DNA of 64,000 nucleotides, taken from the NCBI RefSeq assembly GCF_039679125.1, contig NZ_CP155551.1, forward strand, positions 2,480,001 to 2,544,000, written 5' to 3'. Under the pieces are notes generated by a model that was given only the letters and a program-made list of their open reading frames with translations, had not been told where the DNA came from and made no database searches. Each line of letters begins with the position of its first letter. Position 1 is the stretch's first letter. This document shows positions 1-6,884 of this stretch, piece by piece. A program made the translations under genes and the position numbers. Source of the DNA: Blastococcus sp. HT6-4 (GTDB lineage Bacteria > Actinomycetota > Actinomycetes > Mycobacteriales > Geodermatophilaceae).

Positions 1-1
1 C

Positions 2-334
2 CGCACCGCGCGCGAGGACGTCGTCCTCTCCGGTCAGCTGATCCGCAAGGACGACCCCATCGCGCTGCTCTACACGTCGGCCAACCGCGACGAGCGGGTC
101 TTCCCCGACGGCGAGTCCTTCGTGCTGGACCGGCCGAACATCGACAAGCACATCTCGTTCGGCCGGGGCACCCACAGCTGCCCGGGCGCACCGCTGGCCC
201 GGATGATGATGCGGATCACCCTGGAGGAGGCGCTGGCCCGGAGCAGCAGCTTCCGGCTCGCCGGCGAGCCCGAGATGGCCATCTGGGCCGAGTGGGGCAC
301 CCGCTCGGTCCCCCTGGACTTCGTCCGCGCCTGA
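2..334 (+). CDS. Cytochrome P450, C-terminal part (cut by window edge)
   Basis: Only the last 110 residues lie in the window. The heme-binding loop FGRGTHSCPG (pattern FxxGxHxCxG) is intact, with the axial cysteine ligand, and is followed by the usual LARMMMRITLEE helix. Just upstream, SANRDERVFPD is the region before the loop that is typical of bacterial soluble P450s. The enzyme would use electrons from a ferredoxin or flavodoxin partner to oxygenate a small substrate. The gene converges on the pca operon. A role in feeding an aromatic acid into that pathway, for example by O-demethylation or hydroxylation, is attractive but is inferred from position only. The substrate-recognition N-terminal part is missing, so no subfamily can be given. 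Confidence 0.9.
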   Translation, partial: RTAREDVVLSGQLIRKDDPIALLYTSANRDERVFPDGESFVLDRPNIDKHISFGRGTHSCPGAPLARMMMRITLEEALARSSSFRLAGEPEMAIWAEWGTRSVPLDFVRA

Positions 335-338
335 CCCC

Positions 339-364
339 GCGCCCGACGAAGGGACTTCGGGCGC
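339..364. terminator. Hairpin between convergent P450 and pcaC genes
   Basis: An 8-base perfect stem, GCGCCCGA paired with TCGGGCGC, encloses a 10-base loop in the 44-base gap between the two convergent stop codons. It has no T-tract, as is common in high-GC actinobacteria. It could serve both directions. Confidence 0.5.
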
Positions 365-378
365 GGAAAGTCCCTGGA

Positions 379-780
379 TCAGGCGGAGGTGCCGCGGAGC
401 TCCTCGAGGATCGGCGCGGCCACCTTGAAGGCGTGGTTGGCGGCCGGGACGCCGGCGTAGATCGCCGCGTGCTGGATGACCTCGCCGATCTCCTCGTCGG
501 TCAGCCCGTTGTTCACCGCGGCGCGCACGTGCAGCGCGAACTCGTCCCAGTGCCGCAGGGCGATCGTGATCGACAACGTCATCAGGCTGCGGTCGCGGCG
601 GGCCAGCCCCGGGCGCTGCCAGAGGTCGCCCCACGCGGTGCGGGTGATGAAGTCCTGGAAATCGGCGGTGAACGGCGTCGTGTTCGCGACGGCGCGGTCG
701 ACCCACGCGTCCCCGAGCACCTCGCGCCGGGTCCGCATGCCCGCCTCGCGCCGGGCGTCGTCGGTGTTCGGCTCGCTCAT
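379..780 (-). CDS. pcaC: 4-carboxymuconolactone decarboxylase PcaC
   Basis: The 133-residue protein belongs to the CMD/AhpD-like alpha-helical family. It removes CO2 from gamma-carboxymuconolactone to give beta-ketoadipate enol-lactone. Recognisable family stretches are RSLMTLSITIALRHWDEF, AVNNGLTDEEIGEVIQHAAIYAG and the C-terminal NHAFKVA. Length fits stand-alone PcaC. The ATG overlaps the pcaD stop by four bases (ATGA), so it is probably translationally coupled as the last gene of the operon. Many actinobacteria (Streptomyces, Rhodococcus) carry a fused PcaD-PcaC protein called PcaL; here the two remain separate. Confidence 0.95.
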   Translation of the reverse strand: MSEPNTDDARREAGMRTRREVLGDAWVDRAVANTTPFTADFQDFITRTAWGDLWQRPGLARRDRSLMTLSITIALRHWDEFALHVRAAVNNGLTDEEIGEVIQHAAIYAGVPAANHAFKVAAPILEELRGTSA

Positions 781-1559
781 CGCGCGCTCCCGGCGGCGTC
801 GAAGTGGGCGAGCAGCGCAGCGGTGATCTCCGACGGCTGCTCGATGTTCGCCAGGTGCGCGCCGGGGCTGACGGTGAGCAGCCGCGCGCCGGGGATCGCG
901 TCGGCGATGGCGCGCTGGTGCTCCGGCGGGGTCGCCGGGTCCTCGGCGCCGGAGATCACCAGGGTCGGGGCGGCGATCGTGGGCAGGTCGGCGCGCAGGT
1001 CCATGTCGGCGATCGCCTCGCAGCAGCTCGCGTACCCCTCGCCGTCGGTGCCGGCCACCATCTCCCGCAGCCGGGCGACGACGTCGGGGTTCGCGGCGGC
1101 GTACTCCGCGGTCACCCACCGGCTGACGACGGTGGGCGCGAGGACGCCGGTGCCCTCGCCGCGGGCGGTGCGCGCACGGTCCAGCCAGTTCTCCCGCGGA
1201 CCCAGCAGCGCGGAGGTGCAGAGCAGCGCCAGCCCGTGCACCCGCCCGGGGTCCCGGGCGGCCAGCCGCATGCCGGTCATGCCGCCCAGGGACAGCCCGG
1301 CGACGTGCGCCCGGCCGACCTCCAGCTCGTCGAGCAGGGCCAGGAGGTCGTCGGCGAGGTCGTCGAGGGAGTACGGCCCGGCCGGGGCCGGGGACCGGCC
1401 GTGCCCCCGGGTGTCGTAGGTGACCACGCGGAACCGCTCGGCGAGCGCGGGCACCTGAGCCGCCCACATCGCGCGCGTGGCGCCGAGCGAGTTGGAGAGC
1501 ACGACGACGGGCGCGTCGGGCGGCCCGTCGACGGTGTACGAGACGGTGACGGCGCTCAT
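777..1559 (-). CDS. pcaD: 3-oxoadipate enol-lactonase PcaD
   Basis: A 260-residue alpha/beta hydrolase that opens beta-ketoadipate enol-lactone to beta-ketoadipate. The sequence shows the oxyanion region LSNSLGATRAMW, the nucleophile elbow GLSLGGMTG (Ser about residue 90), the acidic residue in SGAEDPATPP and the catalytic histidine near SPGAHLANIEQP. The Leu-Gly-Gly elbow and overall length are typical of PcaD. The ATG overlaps the pcaB stop by four bases and the stop overlaps the pcaC start by four bases, so the pcaB-pcaD-pcaC trio is tightly coupled. Confidence 0.95.
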   Translation of the reverse strand: MSAVTVSYTVDGPPDAPVVVLSNSLGATRAMWAAQVPALAERFRVVTYDTRGHGRSPAPAGPYSLDDLADDLLALLDELEVGRAHVAGLSLGGMTGMRLAARDPGRVHGLALLCTSALLGPRENWLDRARTARGEGTGVLAPTVVSRWVTAEYAAANPDVVARLREMVAGTDGEGYASCCEAIADMDLRADLPTIAAPTLVISGAEDPATPPEHQRAIADAIPGARLLTVSPGAHLANIEQPSEITAALLAHFDAAGSAR

Positions 1560-2881
1560 CGTTCTCCCTGGGTCAGGCGGGTGTGCTCGGCGAGGACGGC
1601 GTCGACCTGCGGACCGGCCTCGCCGACGTCCGGCCCGGTGCCGAGCAGCGCGGAGACGTCGACGTCGTCGCGCTCGGCGAGCACGTCGGCCAGCGGGCGG
1701 CCGGTGGCGGCGGCCTGGCGGACCGCGGCCGCGGCCTCGTCGTGGGCGGCGCCGGGGCCCAGCGCCGGGGCGAGCGCCTCGGCCAGCGCGCCGGCGAGCT
1801 GGGGGTCGCGCGCCGCGGCGACGGTCGCGGCCATCCGGTCGACGTCCGGGCGCAGGCCGGTGAGGCTCTCGACCAGCCAGGACGCCGCCGACCCGGTGGT
1901 CACCAGCAGATCGGTCAGCGTCGGCCACTCGCTGTGCCAGGCGCCGGCGGCCCGTTCGTGCTCCTGCTCCATCGCGGCCAGGAGGGTGGCGACCAGCCCG
2001 GGCGCGCGGCGTGCGCAGGCCCGGGCCGAGATGGCCGCGACGGGGTTCCGCTTGTGCGGCATGGCCGACGACCCGCCCCGGCCCGCGCCGCTCTCGGCCG
2101 CCTCGGCCACCTCGCTCTGGGCCAGCAGGACCAGGTCGACGGCGATGGTGGCGAGCACCCCGGCCGTCGCCCCGAGCGCGCCGGCGAGGTCGGCGATCGG
2201 CAGCCGGACGGTGTGCCACGGCACGTGCGGCGGGACCAGCCCCAGCTCGGCCGCCAGAGCGGTGCGCACCGCCATCCCCGATCCGTCGCTGGCCGCCAGG
2301 GTGCCGACCGCTCCGCCGTACTGCACCGGCAGGGAGGCGACGACCTCGGCCAGCCGCAGGCGGGCGCCGTCGAGCCCGGTGAGCCACCCGGCCGCCTTGA
2401 GGCCGAACGTCGTCGGCAGCGCCTGCTGCATGAGGGTGCGCCCCATGACGACGTCGTCCCGGTGCGTGCGGGCCAGGCCGGCAGCCGCCTCGGCGGCGAG
2501 CGCGAGATCGGCGTCGAGCACGGTGATCGCCCGGCGGGCGAGCAGCACCAGCGCGGTGTCGACGACGTCCTGGCTGGTCGCACCGACGTGCACCGCCCCG
2601 GCGTCGCGCTCGCCCACCGCGTCCTGCAGCACGCGCACCAGCGGCGGCACCGGGTTGCCGGCGTCGGCGGCCCGCGCGACCACGGTCGCGAGGTCGAGGC
2701 CGGACGGGTCACCGCAGGCCGCCGTCACCGCGTCGGCGGCCGTGGTGGGCACCAGCCCGGTGGCCGCGGCGGCCCGCGCGAGGGCGGCCTCCACGTCGAG
2801 CAGCGCGGCGAACCAGGCGGGATCGGAGACGGCCGCCGCCACGCCGCCGCGGGCGAACGTGCCGCTGAAGAGGCCTGTCAC
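1556..2881 (-). CDS. pcaB: 3-carboxy-cis,cis-muconate cycloisomerase PcaB
   Basis: A 441-residue member of the fumarase/argininosuccinate lyase superfamily. It cyclises 3-carboxy-cis,cis-muconate to gamma-carboxymuconolactone. The superfamily signature appears as GGSSAMPHKRNPVAA, with the catalytic mobile loop serine; upstream HVGATSQDVVDT is the other conserved block. The GTG start at 2881 is preceded by an AGGAACGAGG stretch. The gene starts 37 bases after pcaG and overlaps pcaD by four bases. The C-terminal tail is rich in Ala and Asp, as in other actinobacterial PcaB proteins. Confidence 0.94.
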   Translation of the reverse strand: MTGLFSGTFARGGVAAAVSDPAWFAALLDVEAALARAAAATGLVPTTAADAVTAACGDPSGLDLATVVARAADAGNPVPPLVRVLQDAVGERDAGAVHVGATSQDVVDTALVLLARRAITVLDADLALAAEAAAGLARTHRDDVVMGRTLMQQALPTTFGLKAAGWLTGLDGARLRLAEVVASLPVQYGGAVGTLAASDGSGMAVRTALAAELGLVPPHVPWHTVRLPIADLAGALGATAGVLATIAVDLVLLAQSEVAEAAESGAGRGGSSAMPHKRNPVAAISARACARRAPGLVATLLAAMEQEHERAAGAWHSEWPTLTDLLVTTGSAASWLVESLTGLRPDVDRMAATVAAARDPQLAGALAEALAPALGPGAAHDEAAAAVRQAAATGRPLADVLAERDDVDVSALLGTGPDVGEAGPQVDAVLAEHTRLTQGER

Positions 2882-2918
2882 GCCTCGTTCCTACCCGACG
2901 GGTGCCCTGTGCAGCCGC

Positions 2919-3566
2919 TCATACCGCGAAGAAGACCGTCTCGCGGTCCCCCTGCAGCCGGACGTCGAGCCGGTAGCCGTCCTCGGTGGGGACGGCGATC
3001 AGCGTCTCGCGGGCAGCGTCGTCGGGCAGCGAACGCAGGACGACGTCCTCGGCGTTGGCCGCGGCCTCGTCGGCGAAGTAGATCCGGGTGACGACCCGGT
3101 CCAGGATGCCGCGGGCGAAGACGCTGACGTCGATGTGCGGCGCCTGGAGGCCGCCCTCTCCGTCGGGGACCCGGCCGGGCTTGAGGGTGTGGACGGCGAA
3201 CTCCCCCGTGAGCGTCTGCGCGCGGGCGTAACCGCGGAACCCCGGGTAGGACGCGGCCCCGCGCGGGTCCTCGGGCGAGGCGAACCCGCCGTCCGGGTCG
3301 GCCTGCCAGGTCTCGATCATCGCGTCGGGGACGACGTCACCGGCGCCGTCGAGCACCCGCCCGCGGATCCAGATGCCGCCCTCGGCGCCCTCGGCCGCGG
3401 CCCACTCGCCGTCCGGCCAGGTCAGCCCGATCGCGAGGTAGGGCCCGACCGTGGCGCTCGGGGTCGTGCCGAGCCGCAGGGGTTCGGTGAGGAAGCCGGT
3501 GCCGCGCTGCCCGGAGCTGGGCCGGAACGGGACGGCGGGGTCCGGGGGGACGTCCAGCGGGTTCAC
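2919..3566 (-). CDS. pcaG: Protocatechuate 3,4-dioxygenase alpha subunit
   Basis: A 215-residue intradiol dioxygenase subunit; with PcaH it opens the protocatechuate ring between the two hydroxylated carbons to give 3-carboxy-cis,cis-muconate. It has the family beta-sandwich markers (TVGPYLAIGL, IRGRVLDGAGDVVPDAMIE, APHIDVSVFARG) but no full Tyr/His iron-ligand set, as expected for the alpha chain. The start is GTG; the nearest upstream sequence offers only a weak ribosome site. A 71-base insertion appears to have separated this GTG from the pcaH stop codon (see the repeat entry at 3563-3642), so initiation may now depend on a 23-codon mini-ORF whose TGA overlaps this GTG. Confidence 0.94.
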   Translation of the reverse strand: MNPLDVPPDPAVPFRPSSGQRGTGFLTEPLRLGTTPSATVGPYLAIGLTWPDGEWAAAEGAEGGIWIRGRVLDGAGDVVPDAMIETWQADPDGGFASPEDPRGAASYPGFRGYARAQTLTGEFAVHTLKPGRVPDGEGGLQAPHIDVSVFARGILDRVVTRIYFADEAAANAEDVVLRSLPDDAARETLIAVPTEDGYRLDVRLQGDRETVFFAV

Positions 3567-3642
3567 GCCACACCACCCGCGCGATTCCGCGCCTCGGTCG
3601 CTGGCGCTCCCTGCGATGCTCCCTCGGCTGTCATCACGCCAC
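3563..3642 (-). repeat. 71-base insertion flanked by 9-base direct repeats at the pcaH/pcaG junction
   Basis: On the minus strand GTGGCGTGA occurs at 3642-3634, where it encodes the last residues and stop of pcaH, and again at 3571-3563, where it covers the start codon of pcaG. Removing one copy plus the 62 bases between them would put the pcaH TGA in a perfect GTGA overlap with the pcaG GTG, with a GGAG seven bases upstream inside pcaH. This is what a small inserted element with a target-site duplication would look like. The inserted segment contains doubled AGGGAGC and CCGAGG words and creates a 23-codon ORF with an ATGA overlap upstream and a GTGA overlap downstream. Confidence 0.6.
3566..3634 (-). 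CDS. 23-codon mini-ORF linking pcaH to pcaG (putative coupling ORF)
   Basis: This frame begins with an ATG that shares its final A with the context of the pcaH stop (TGATGA) and ends with a TGA that overlaps the pcaG GTG; the listed interval stops just before the final two stop bases. The encoded peptide is Ala/Gly/Arg rich with no recognisable domain. The GGAG inside the end of pcaH lies about ten bases upstream. Its product is probably unimportant; it may pass ribosomes from pcaH to pcaG across the inserted segment. Expression is inferred, not shown. Confidence 0.35.
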
Positions 3643-4380
3643 GTCTCCGTCGTCGTCGGTCTCGAACGGCGTCTGCTCGGTCCCGCGCAGCACGATGTCC
3701 CACTCGAAGGCGAGCGCCCAGTTGTCCTGGGTCCGCTCGAGGGAGTAGCGGCTGACCGCGCGGTGCCGCGCCGCGGGCGGGATCGCGTTGTAGATCGGGT
3801 CCTGGCCGAACAGCGGGTCGTCCGGGAAGTACATCTGCGTCACCAGCCGCTGGGTGAACGCGCGGCCGAACAGGCTGAAGTGGATGTGCGCGGGGCGCCA
3901 GGCGTTGTGGTGGTTGCCCCAGGGGTAGGCGCCCGGCTTGATCGTCATGAACTCGTAGCGGCCGAGGCTGTCGGTGACCACCCGGCCGAGCCCGTCGAAG
4001 TGCGGGTCCAGCGGCGCGGGCCAGTTGTCCACCACGTGCCGGTAGCGGCCGGCGGCGTTGGCCTGCCAGACCTCGACCAGCGCGTCGGGCACCGGGCGGC
4101 CGTCGCTGTCGAGCACCCGCCCGTAGACCAGGATCCGCTGGCCCACGGCCTCGCCGCCGTTCCGCAGGGTCAGGTCGGCGTCCTCCGGCGCCACCCGGTC
4201 CTCACCGAGCACCGGCCCGGTGATCTCGGTGAGCCGGTGCGGCAGGTCCACCGGCGTCCGCAGCGGCGCGCGCAGCGCGGTGCTCCGGTAGTCGGGGAAG
4301 CCCACGGGCGTGCGCAGGGCGGCGGGCTCGCGCACGTACCGCGGCAGGTGCAGGCCCCCGGCCGATGTGGTCCCGGTCAT
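3634..4380 (-). CDS. pcaH: Protocatechuate 3,4-dioxygenase beta subunit
   Basis: A 248-residue catalytic subunit carrying the non-heme Fe(III) site. The intradiol signature spans GRVLDSDGRPVPDALVEVWQ. The iron-binding region is visible as a tyrosine in NAAGRYRHV, a tyrosine in PGAYPWGNHH and the histidine pair in WRPAHIHFS. Length matches characterised beta subunits. The ATG at 4380 is the first gene of the pca operon (order H-G-B-D-C) and is divergent from the IclR regulator across a 68-base gap. The C-terminus ends in an acidic DDDGDVA tail immediately before the inserted element. Confidence 0.96.
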   Translation of the reverse strand: MTGTTSAGGLHLPRYVREPAALRTPVGFPDYRSTALRAPLRTPVDLPHRLTEITGPVLGEDRVAPEDADLTLRNGGEAVGQRILVYGRVLDSDGRPVPDALVEVWQANAAGRYRHVVDNWPAPLDPHFDGLGRVVTDSLGRYEFMTIKPGAYPWGNHHNAWRPAHIHFSLFGRAFTQRLVTQMYFPDDPLFGQDPIYNAIPPAARHRAVSRYSLERTQDNWALAFEWDIVLRGTEQTPFETDDDGDVA

Positions 4381-4448
4381 GCCGGGAAGGTACGGCCGCC
4401 GGGCTACGCTCCCAACCCCACGCTTCCACTGGACGGGAGGAAGTCCGC
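4381..4448. promoter_or_regulatory. Divergent promoter region pcaH / IclR regulator
   Basis: This 68-base gap must hold both promoters and any IclR operator. On the plus strand a CTACGCT element resembles a -10, and GGGAGGAAG is the ribosome site of the regulator gene. A loose inverted repeat, TTCCA ... GGAGGAA, lies near 4425-4441. No convincing IclR palindrome can be fixed by eye. Confidence 0.4.
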
Positions 4449-5225
4449 ATGGCCGGTCGCACCGCCCAGCCGGGCCGCTCGGTGACCTCCCGGGCCCTCG
4501 GCATCCTCGACGCCTTCGGCAGCGACGCCCCCCGGCTGTCGCTGTCGGAGATCGCCGAGCGCACGGGCACCCCCCTGACGACCGCGCACCGGCTGCTCGG
4601 CGAGCTCACCGGGTGGGGCGCGCTGATCCGGCGGCCCGACGGCCGCTACGAGATCGGCCGCAAGCTCTGGGACCTCGGGCTCCTCGCACCGGTCCAGCTC
4701 GAGCTCCGGCAGGTCGCCGCCCCGTTCATGCTCGATCTGCACACCACCATCCGCGACACCGTCCACCTCGCCGTCCGGGAAGGGCTCTCGGCGCTCTACG
4801 TGGAACGGATCTCGGGACGGGAGTCGGTCCCGGTGGTCAGCCAGGTGGGCAGCCGGCTGCCGCTGCACGCGACCGGCGTCGGGAAGGTCCTGCTCGCCGC
4901 GGCGCCGGACGAGGTCGTCGGGCAGACGCTGCGCTCGCTGCACCCGATCACCCGGCACACCGTCGTGGACCCGGCGCGGCTGACCCGCGAGCTCACCGAG
5001 ATCCGCCGCCGCCGGTACGCCCGCACCTGCGAGGAGATGTCGCTCGGCGCGGCCTCCATCGCCGTCCCGGTGCAGGTGGAACGGCCCGGCGGCCCGCTGG
5101 CCGTCGCGGCCCTGGGCATCGTCGTCCCACCGAACCGGCGGGACCTCGCCCGGCTCGTGCCCGCGCTCGAGATGGCCGCACGCGGCATCGGTCGCGCACT
5201 CGCGCGCTCCCAGGAGTTCCACTGA
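4449..5225 (+). CDS. IclR-family transcriptional regulator of the pca/pob genes
   Basis: A 258-residue protein with an N-terminal winged helix-turn-helix (about residues 10-75: LSLSEIAERTGTPLTTAHRLLGEL) and a C-terminal IclR effector domain (VGSRLPLHATGVGKVLLAA and ISVPV-like region AASIAVPVQV). A start at ATG 4449 is chosen because GGGAGGAAG precedes it at good spacing; the longer upstream frame would run into the divergent pcaH promoter. Placement between pcaH and pobA points to control of protocatechuate and 4-hydroxybenzoate breakdown, as for PcaR/PobR regulators of this family. The effector is not deducible, and whether it activates or represses is unknown. Confidence 0.92.
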   Translation: MAGRTAQPGRSVTSRALGILDAFGSDAPRLSLSEIAERTGTPLTTAHRLLGELTGWGALIRRPDGRYEIGRKLWDLGLLAPVQLELRQVAAPFMLDLHTTIRDTVHLAVREGLSALYVERISGRESVPVVSQVGSRLPLHATGVGKVLLAAAPDEVVGQTLRSLHPITRHTVVDPARLTRELTEIRRRRYARTCEEMSLGAASIAVPVQVERPGGPLAVAALGIVVPPNRRDLARLVPALEMAARGIGRALARSQEFH

Positions 5226-5240
5226 CCGGAAGCATCCGGT
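5225..5240. promoter_or_regulatory. Inverted repeat in the IclR-pobA gap
   Basis: ACCGGA and TCCGGT arms surround a four-base centre (AGCA), giving a 16-base palindrome that overlaps the last base of the regulator stop codon and lies 35 bases before the pobA start. It may be an operator for the upstream IclR protein. A related GCATCCGG word recurs at about 6460-6467, just after pobA. Confidence 0.35.
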
Positions 5241-5275
5241 TCCCCTGACCGTCCGACGAGGCCACACTCGGCGGC

Positions 5276-6448
5276 GTGCGCACCCAGGTAGGCATCATCG
5301 GCGCCGGCCCCGCCGGTCTCCTCCTGTCCCGGCTGCTGGCGCTGCGCGGCATCGACAACGTCGTCCTGGAGAACCGGTCCCGGGAGTACGTCGAGGCCCG
5401 CATCCGGGCCGGCATCCTCGAGCAGCACACCGTCGACACCCTGACCGACGCCGGCCTCGGCGACCGGCTGCACCGCGAGGGGCTCGAGCACTCCGGCATC
5501 TACCTGCAGTACCCGGGGGCGCGCCACAAGCTGGAGTTCCCGGAGCTCTGCGGCCGCACCGTGTGGGTCTACGGCCAGACCGAGGTGACCAAGGACCTCA
5601 TCGCGGCCCAGCTGGACGGCGGACCGCCCCTGCTGTTCGACGTCGCCGACGTCAGCCCCGAGGACGTCGACTCCGACTCCCCGCGCATCCGGTTCACCGA
5701 CGCCGACGGCACGCCCCAGGTGCTCGAGTGCGACGTCATCGCGGGCACCGACGGCTTCCACGGGGTCTCCCGCCCGGTGGTCACCGCCGGCACCCCCGGC
5801 CGCACGTGGGAGCGCACCTACCCCTACGCGTGGCTCGGCATCCTCGCCGACGCCGCCCCGGCCACCGACGAGCTGATCTACGCCTGGCACCCCGAGGGCT
5901 TCGCGCTCTACTCGATGCGCTCGCCGAAGGTGTCGCGGCTCTACCTGCAGGTGGATCCGTCCGAGAAGATCGAGGACTGGTCCGACGACCGGATCTGGGA
6001 CAACCTCTCCCGCCGGTTCGCCCTCGAGGGCTGGGACGTCTCCACCGGCCCGATCACCGAGAGGTCGATCCTGCCGATGCGCTCCTTCGTGAGCGCCCCG
6101 ATGCGCCGCGGCCGGCTGTTCCTCGCCGGCGACGCCGCGCACATCGTGCCCCCGACCGGCGCCAAGGGGCTCAACCTCGCCGTCGCCGACGTCACCCTGC
6201 TCGCGACCGCCCTCGCGCGGTTGCTCCAGGAGAAGCAGACCGATCTCGCCGACGCCTACTCCGACACCGCCCTGCGCCGGGTGTGGCGGTGCACCCACTT
6301 CTCCTGGTGGATGACCTCCATGCTGCACACCTCCGGCGACGAGTTCGACGCGAAGCTGCAGCTCGCGCAGCTGGAGCGGGTGTGCTCGTCGGAGACCGCC
6401 GCCCGCGAGCTCGCGGAGAACTACACCGGCCTCCCGATCGAGCACTGA
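5276..6448 (+). CDS. pobA: 4-hydroxybenzoate 3-monooxygenase
   Basis: A 390-residue class A flavoprotein hydroxylase that converts 4-hydroxybenzoate to protocatechuate, the substrate of PcaGH. The FAD Rossmann motif GAGPAGLLL is at the N-terminus, followed by RIRAGILEQ (typical of the enzyme). The internal DG motif is in IAGTDGFHGVSR, and the second FAD motif is GDAAHIVPPTGAKGLNLA. Substrate-loop residues SRLYLQVDP correspond to the conserved Ser/Arg binding segment. Length agrees with characterised PobA (about 394). The start is GTG. Several actinobacterial homologues accept NADH as well as NADPH; which is used here cannot be read with confidence. Confidence 0.96.
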   Translation: MRTQVGIIGAGPAGLLLSRLLALRGIDNVVLENRSREYVEARIRAGILEQHTVDTLTDAGLGDRLHREGLEHSGIYLQYPGARHKLEFPELCGRTVWVYGQTEVTKDLIAAQLDGGPPLLFDVADVSPEDVDSDSPRIRFTDADGTPQVLECDVIAGTDGFHGVSRPVVTAGTPGRTWERTYPYAWLGILADAAPATDELIYAWHPEGFALYSMRSPKVSRLYLQVDPSEKIEDWSDDRIWDNLSRRFALEGWDVSTGPITERSILPMRSFVSAPMRRGRLFLAGDAAHIVPPTGAKGLNLAVADVTLLATALARLLQEKQTDLADAYSDTALRRVWRCTHFSWWMTSMLHTSGDEFDAKLQLAQLERVCSSETAARELAENYTGLPIEH

Positions 6449-6452
6449 ACCG

Positions 6453-6483
6453 GCCGGGTGCATCCGGACGGGCCGCACCCGGC
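6453..6483 (+). terminator. Hairpin after pobA
   Basis: A nine-base perfect stem (GCCGGGTGC with GCACCCGGC) begins five bases after the pobA stop. It has no T-tract. It may terminate pobA or protect its 3' end; the next small gene begins 12 bases beyond it. Confidence 0.45.
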
Positions 6484-6494
6484 GAAAGCCGTCC

Positions 6495-6737
6495 GTGGAG
6501 TCGTTCGCGCCCGGGCACGAGACCTACTGGATCGTCCAGCCGCTGCTGGAGGCCGGCCTGCCGCCCGAGGAGGTCCGGGACCTCGTCGTCCGCCTGGGCT
6601 TCGAGGCGGTGGTCTGCGAGGGCCACCGCATCGACGCCCGTGTCCGTGACCTCGTCGGCGAGCACCCGCCCGACGTCCGGGGCGCGTGGGTGGAGACGAT
6701 CAACCGCATGATCACCGGGCCGGCACCCGACCGCTGA
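6495..6737 (+). CDS. Small hypothetical protein (80 aa)
   Basis: An 80-residue, mildly acidic, probably soluble helical protein. It starts at a GTG with only a weak purine-rich site (GAAAG) upstream. Codon third positions are nearly all G or C, which supports a real gene. I do not recognise a family. Visible features are an aromatic N-terminus (HETYWIVQPLLEAGLPPEEV) and a tryptophan near the C-terminus (GAWVETINRM). It lies just downstream of pobA on the same strand but behind a hairpin, so membership in the aromatic operon is uncertain. Confidence 0.55.
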   Translation: MESFAPGHETYWIVQPLLEAGLPPEEVRDLVVRLGFEAVVCEGHRIDARVRDLVGEHPPDVRGAWVETINRMITGPAPDR

Positions 6738-6884
6738 GCCGCGGCCGCACCGCCGGCGGGGACACGTCGTCCGGGGCGCCCGGCGCGACCCCGGCACGCG
6801 CGCGCTCCGCGGCCGTGTCTAGTCTCGGCCGCGCTGTGGCGCAGCTCACCGTGGAGCTGCAGCCGGCTCTCCCCTGGAGGTCAC
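6738..6884 (+). promoter_or_regulatory. Leader and promoter region of the secreted esterase
   Basis: A TAGTCT -10-like box lies near 6818-6823. Downstream, GCAGCTC and GAGCTGC (6841-6860) form a seven-base stem in the presumed 5' leader, followed by CTGGAGG as ribosome site and the GTG start at 6885. The -10 box resembles ones found before other genes here. Confidence 0.35.

Noticed and set aside
804-3755. A 983-codon open frame on the plus strand opposite pcaD, pcaB and pcaG
   Set aside because: It is the shadow of the minus-strand pca genes caused by high third-position GC; composition is Arg/Gly/Pro-rich without domains.
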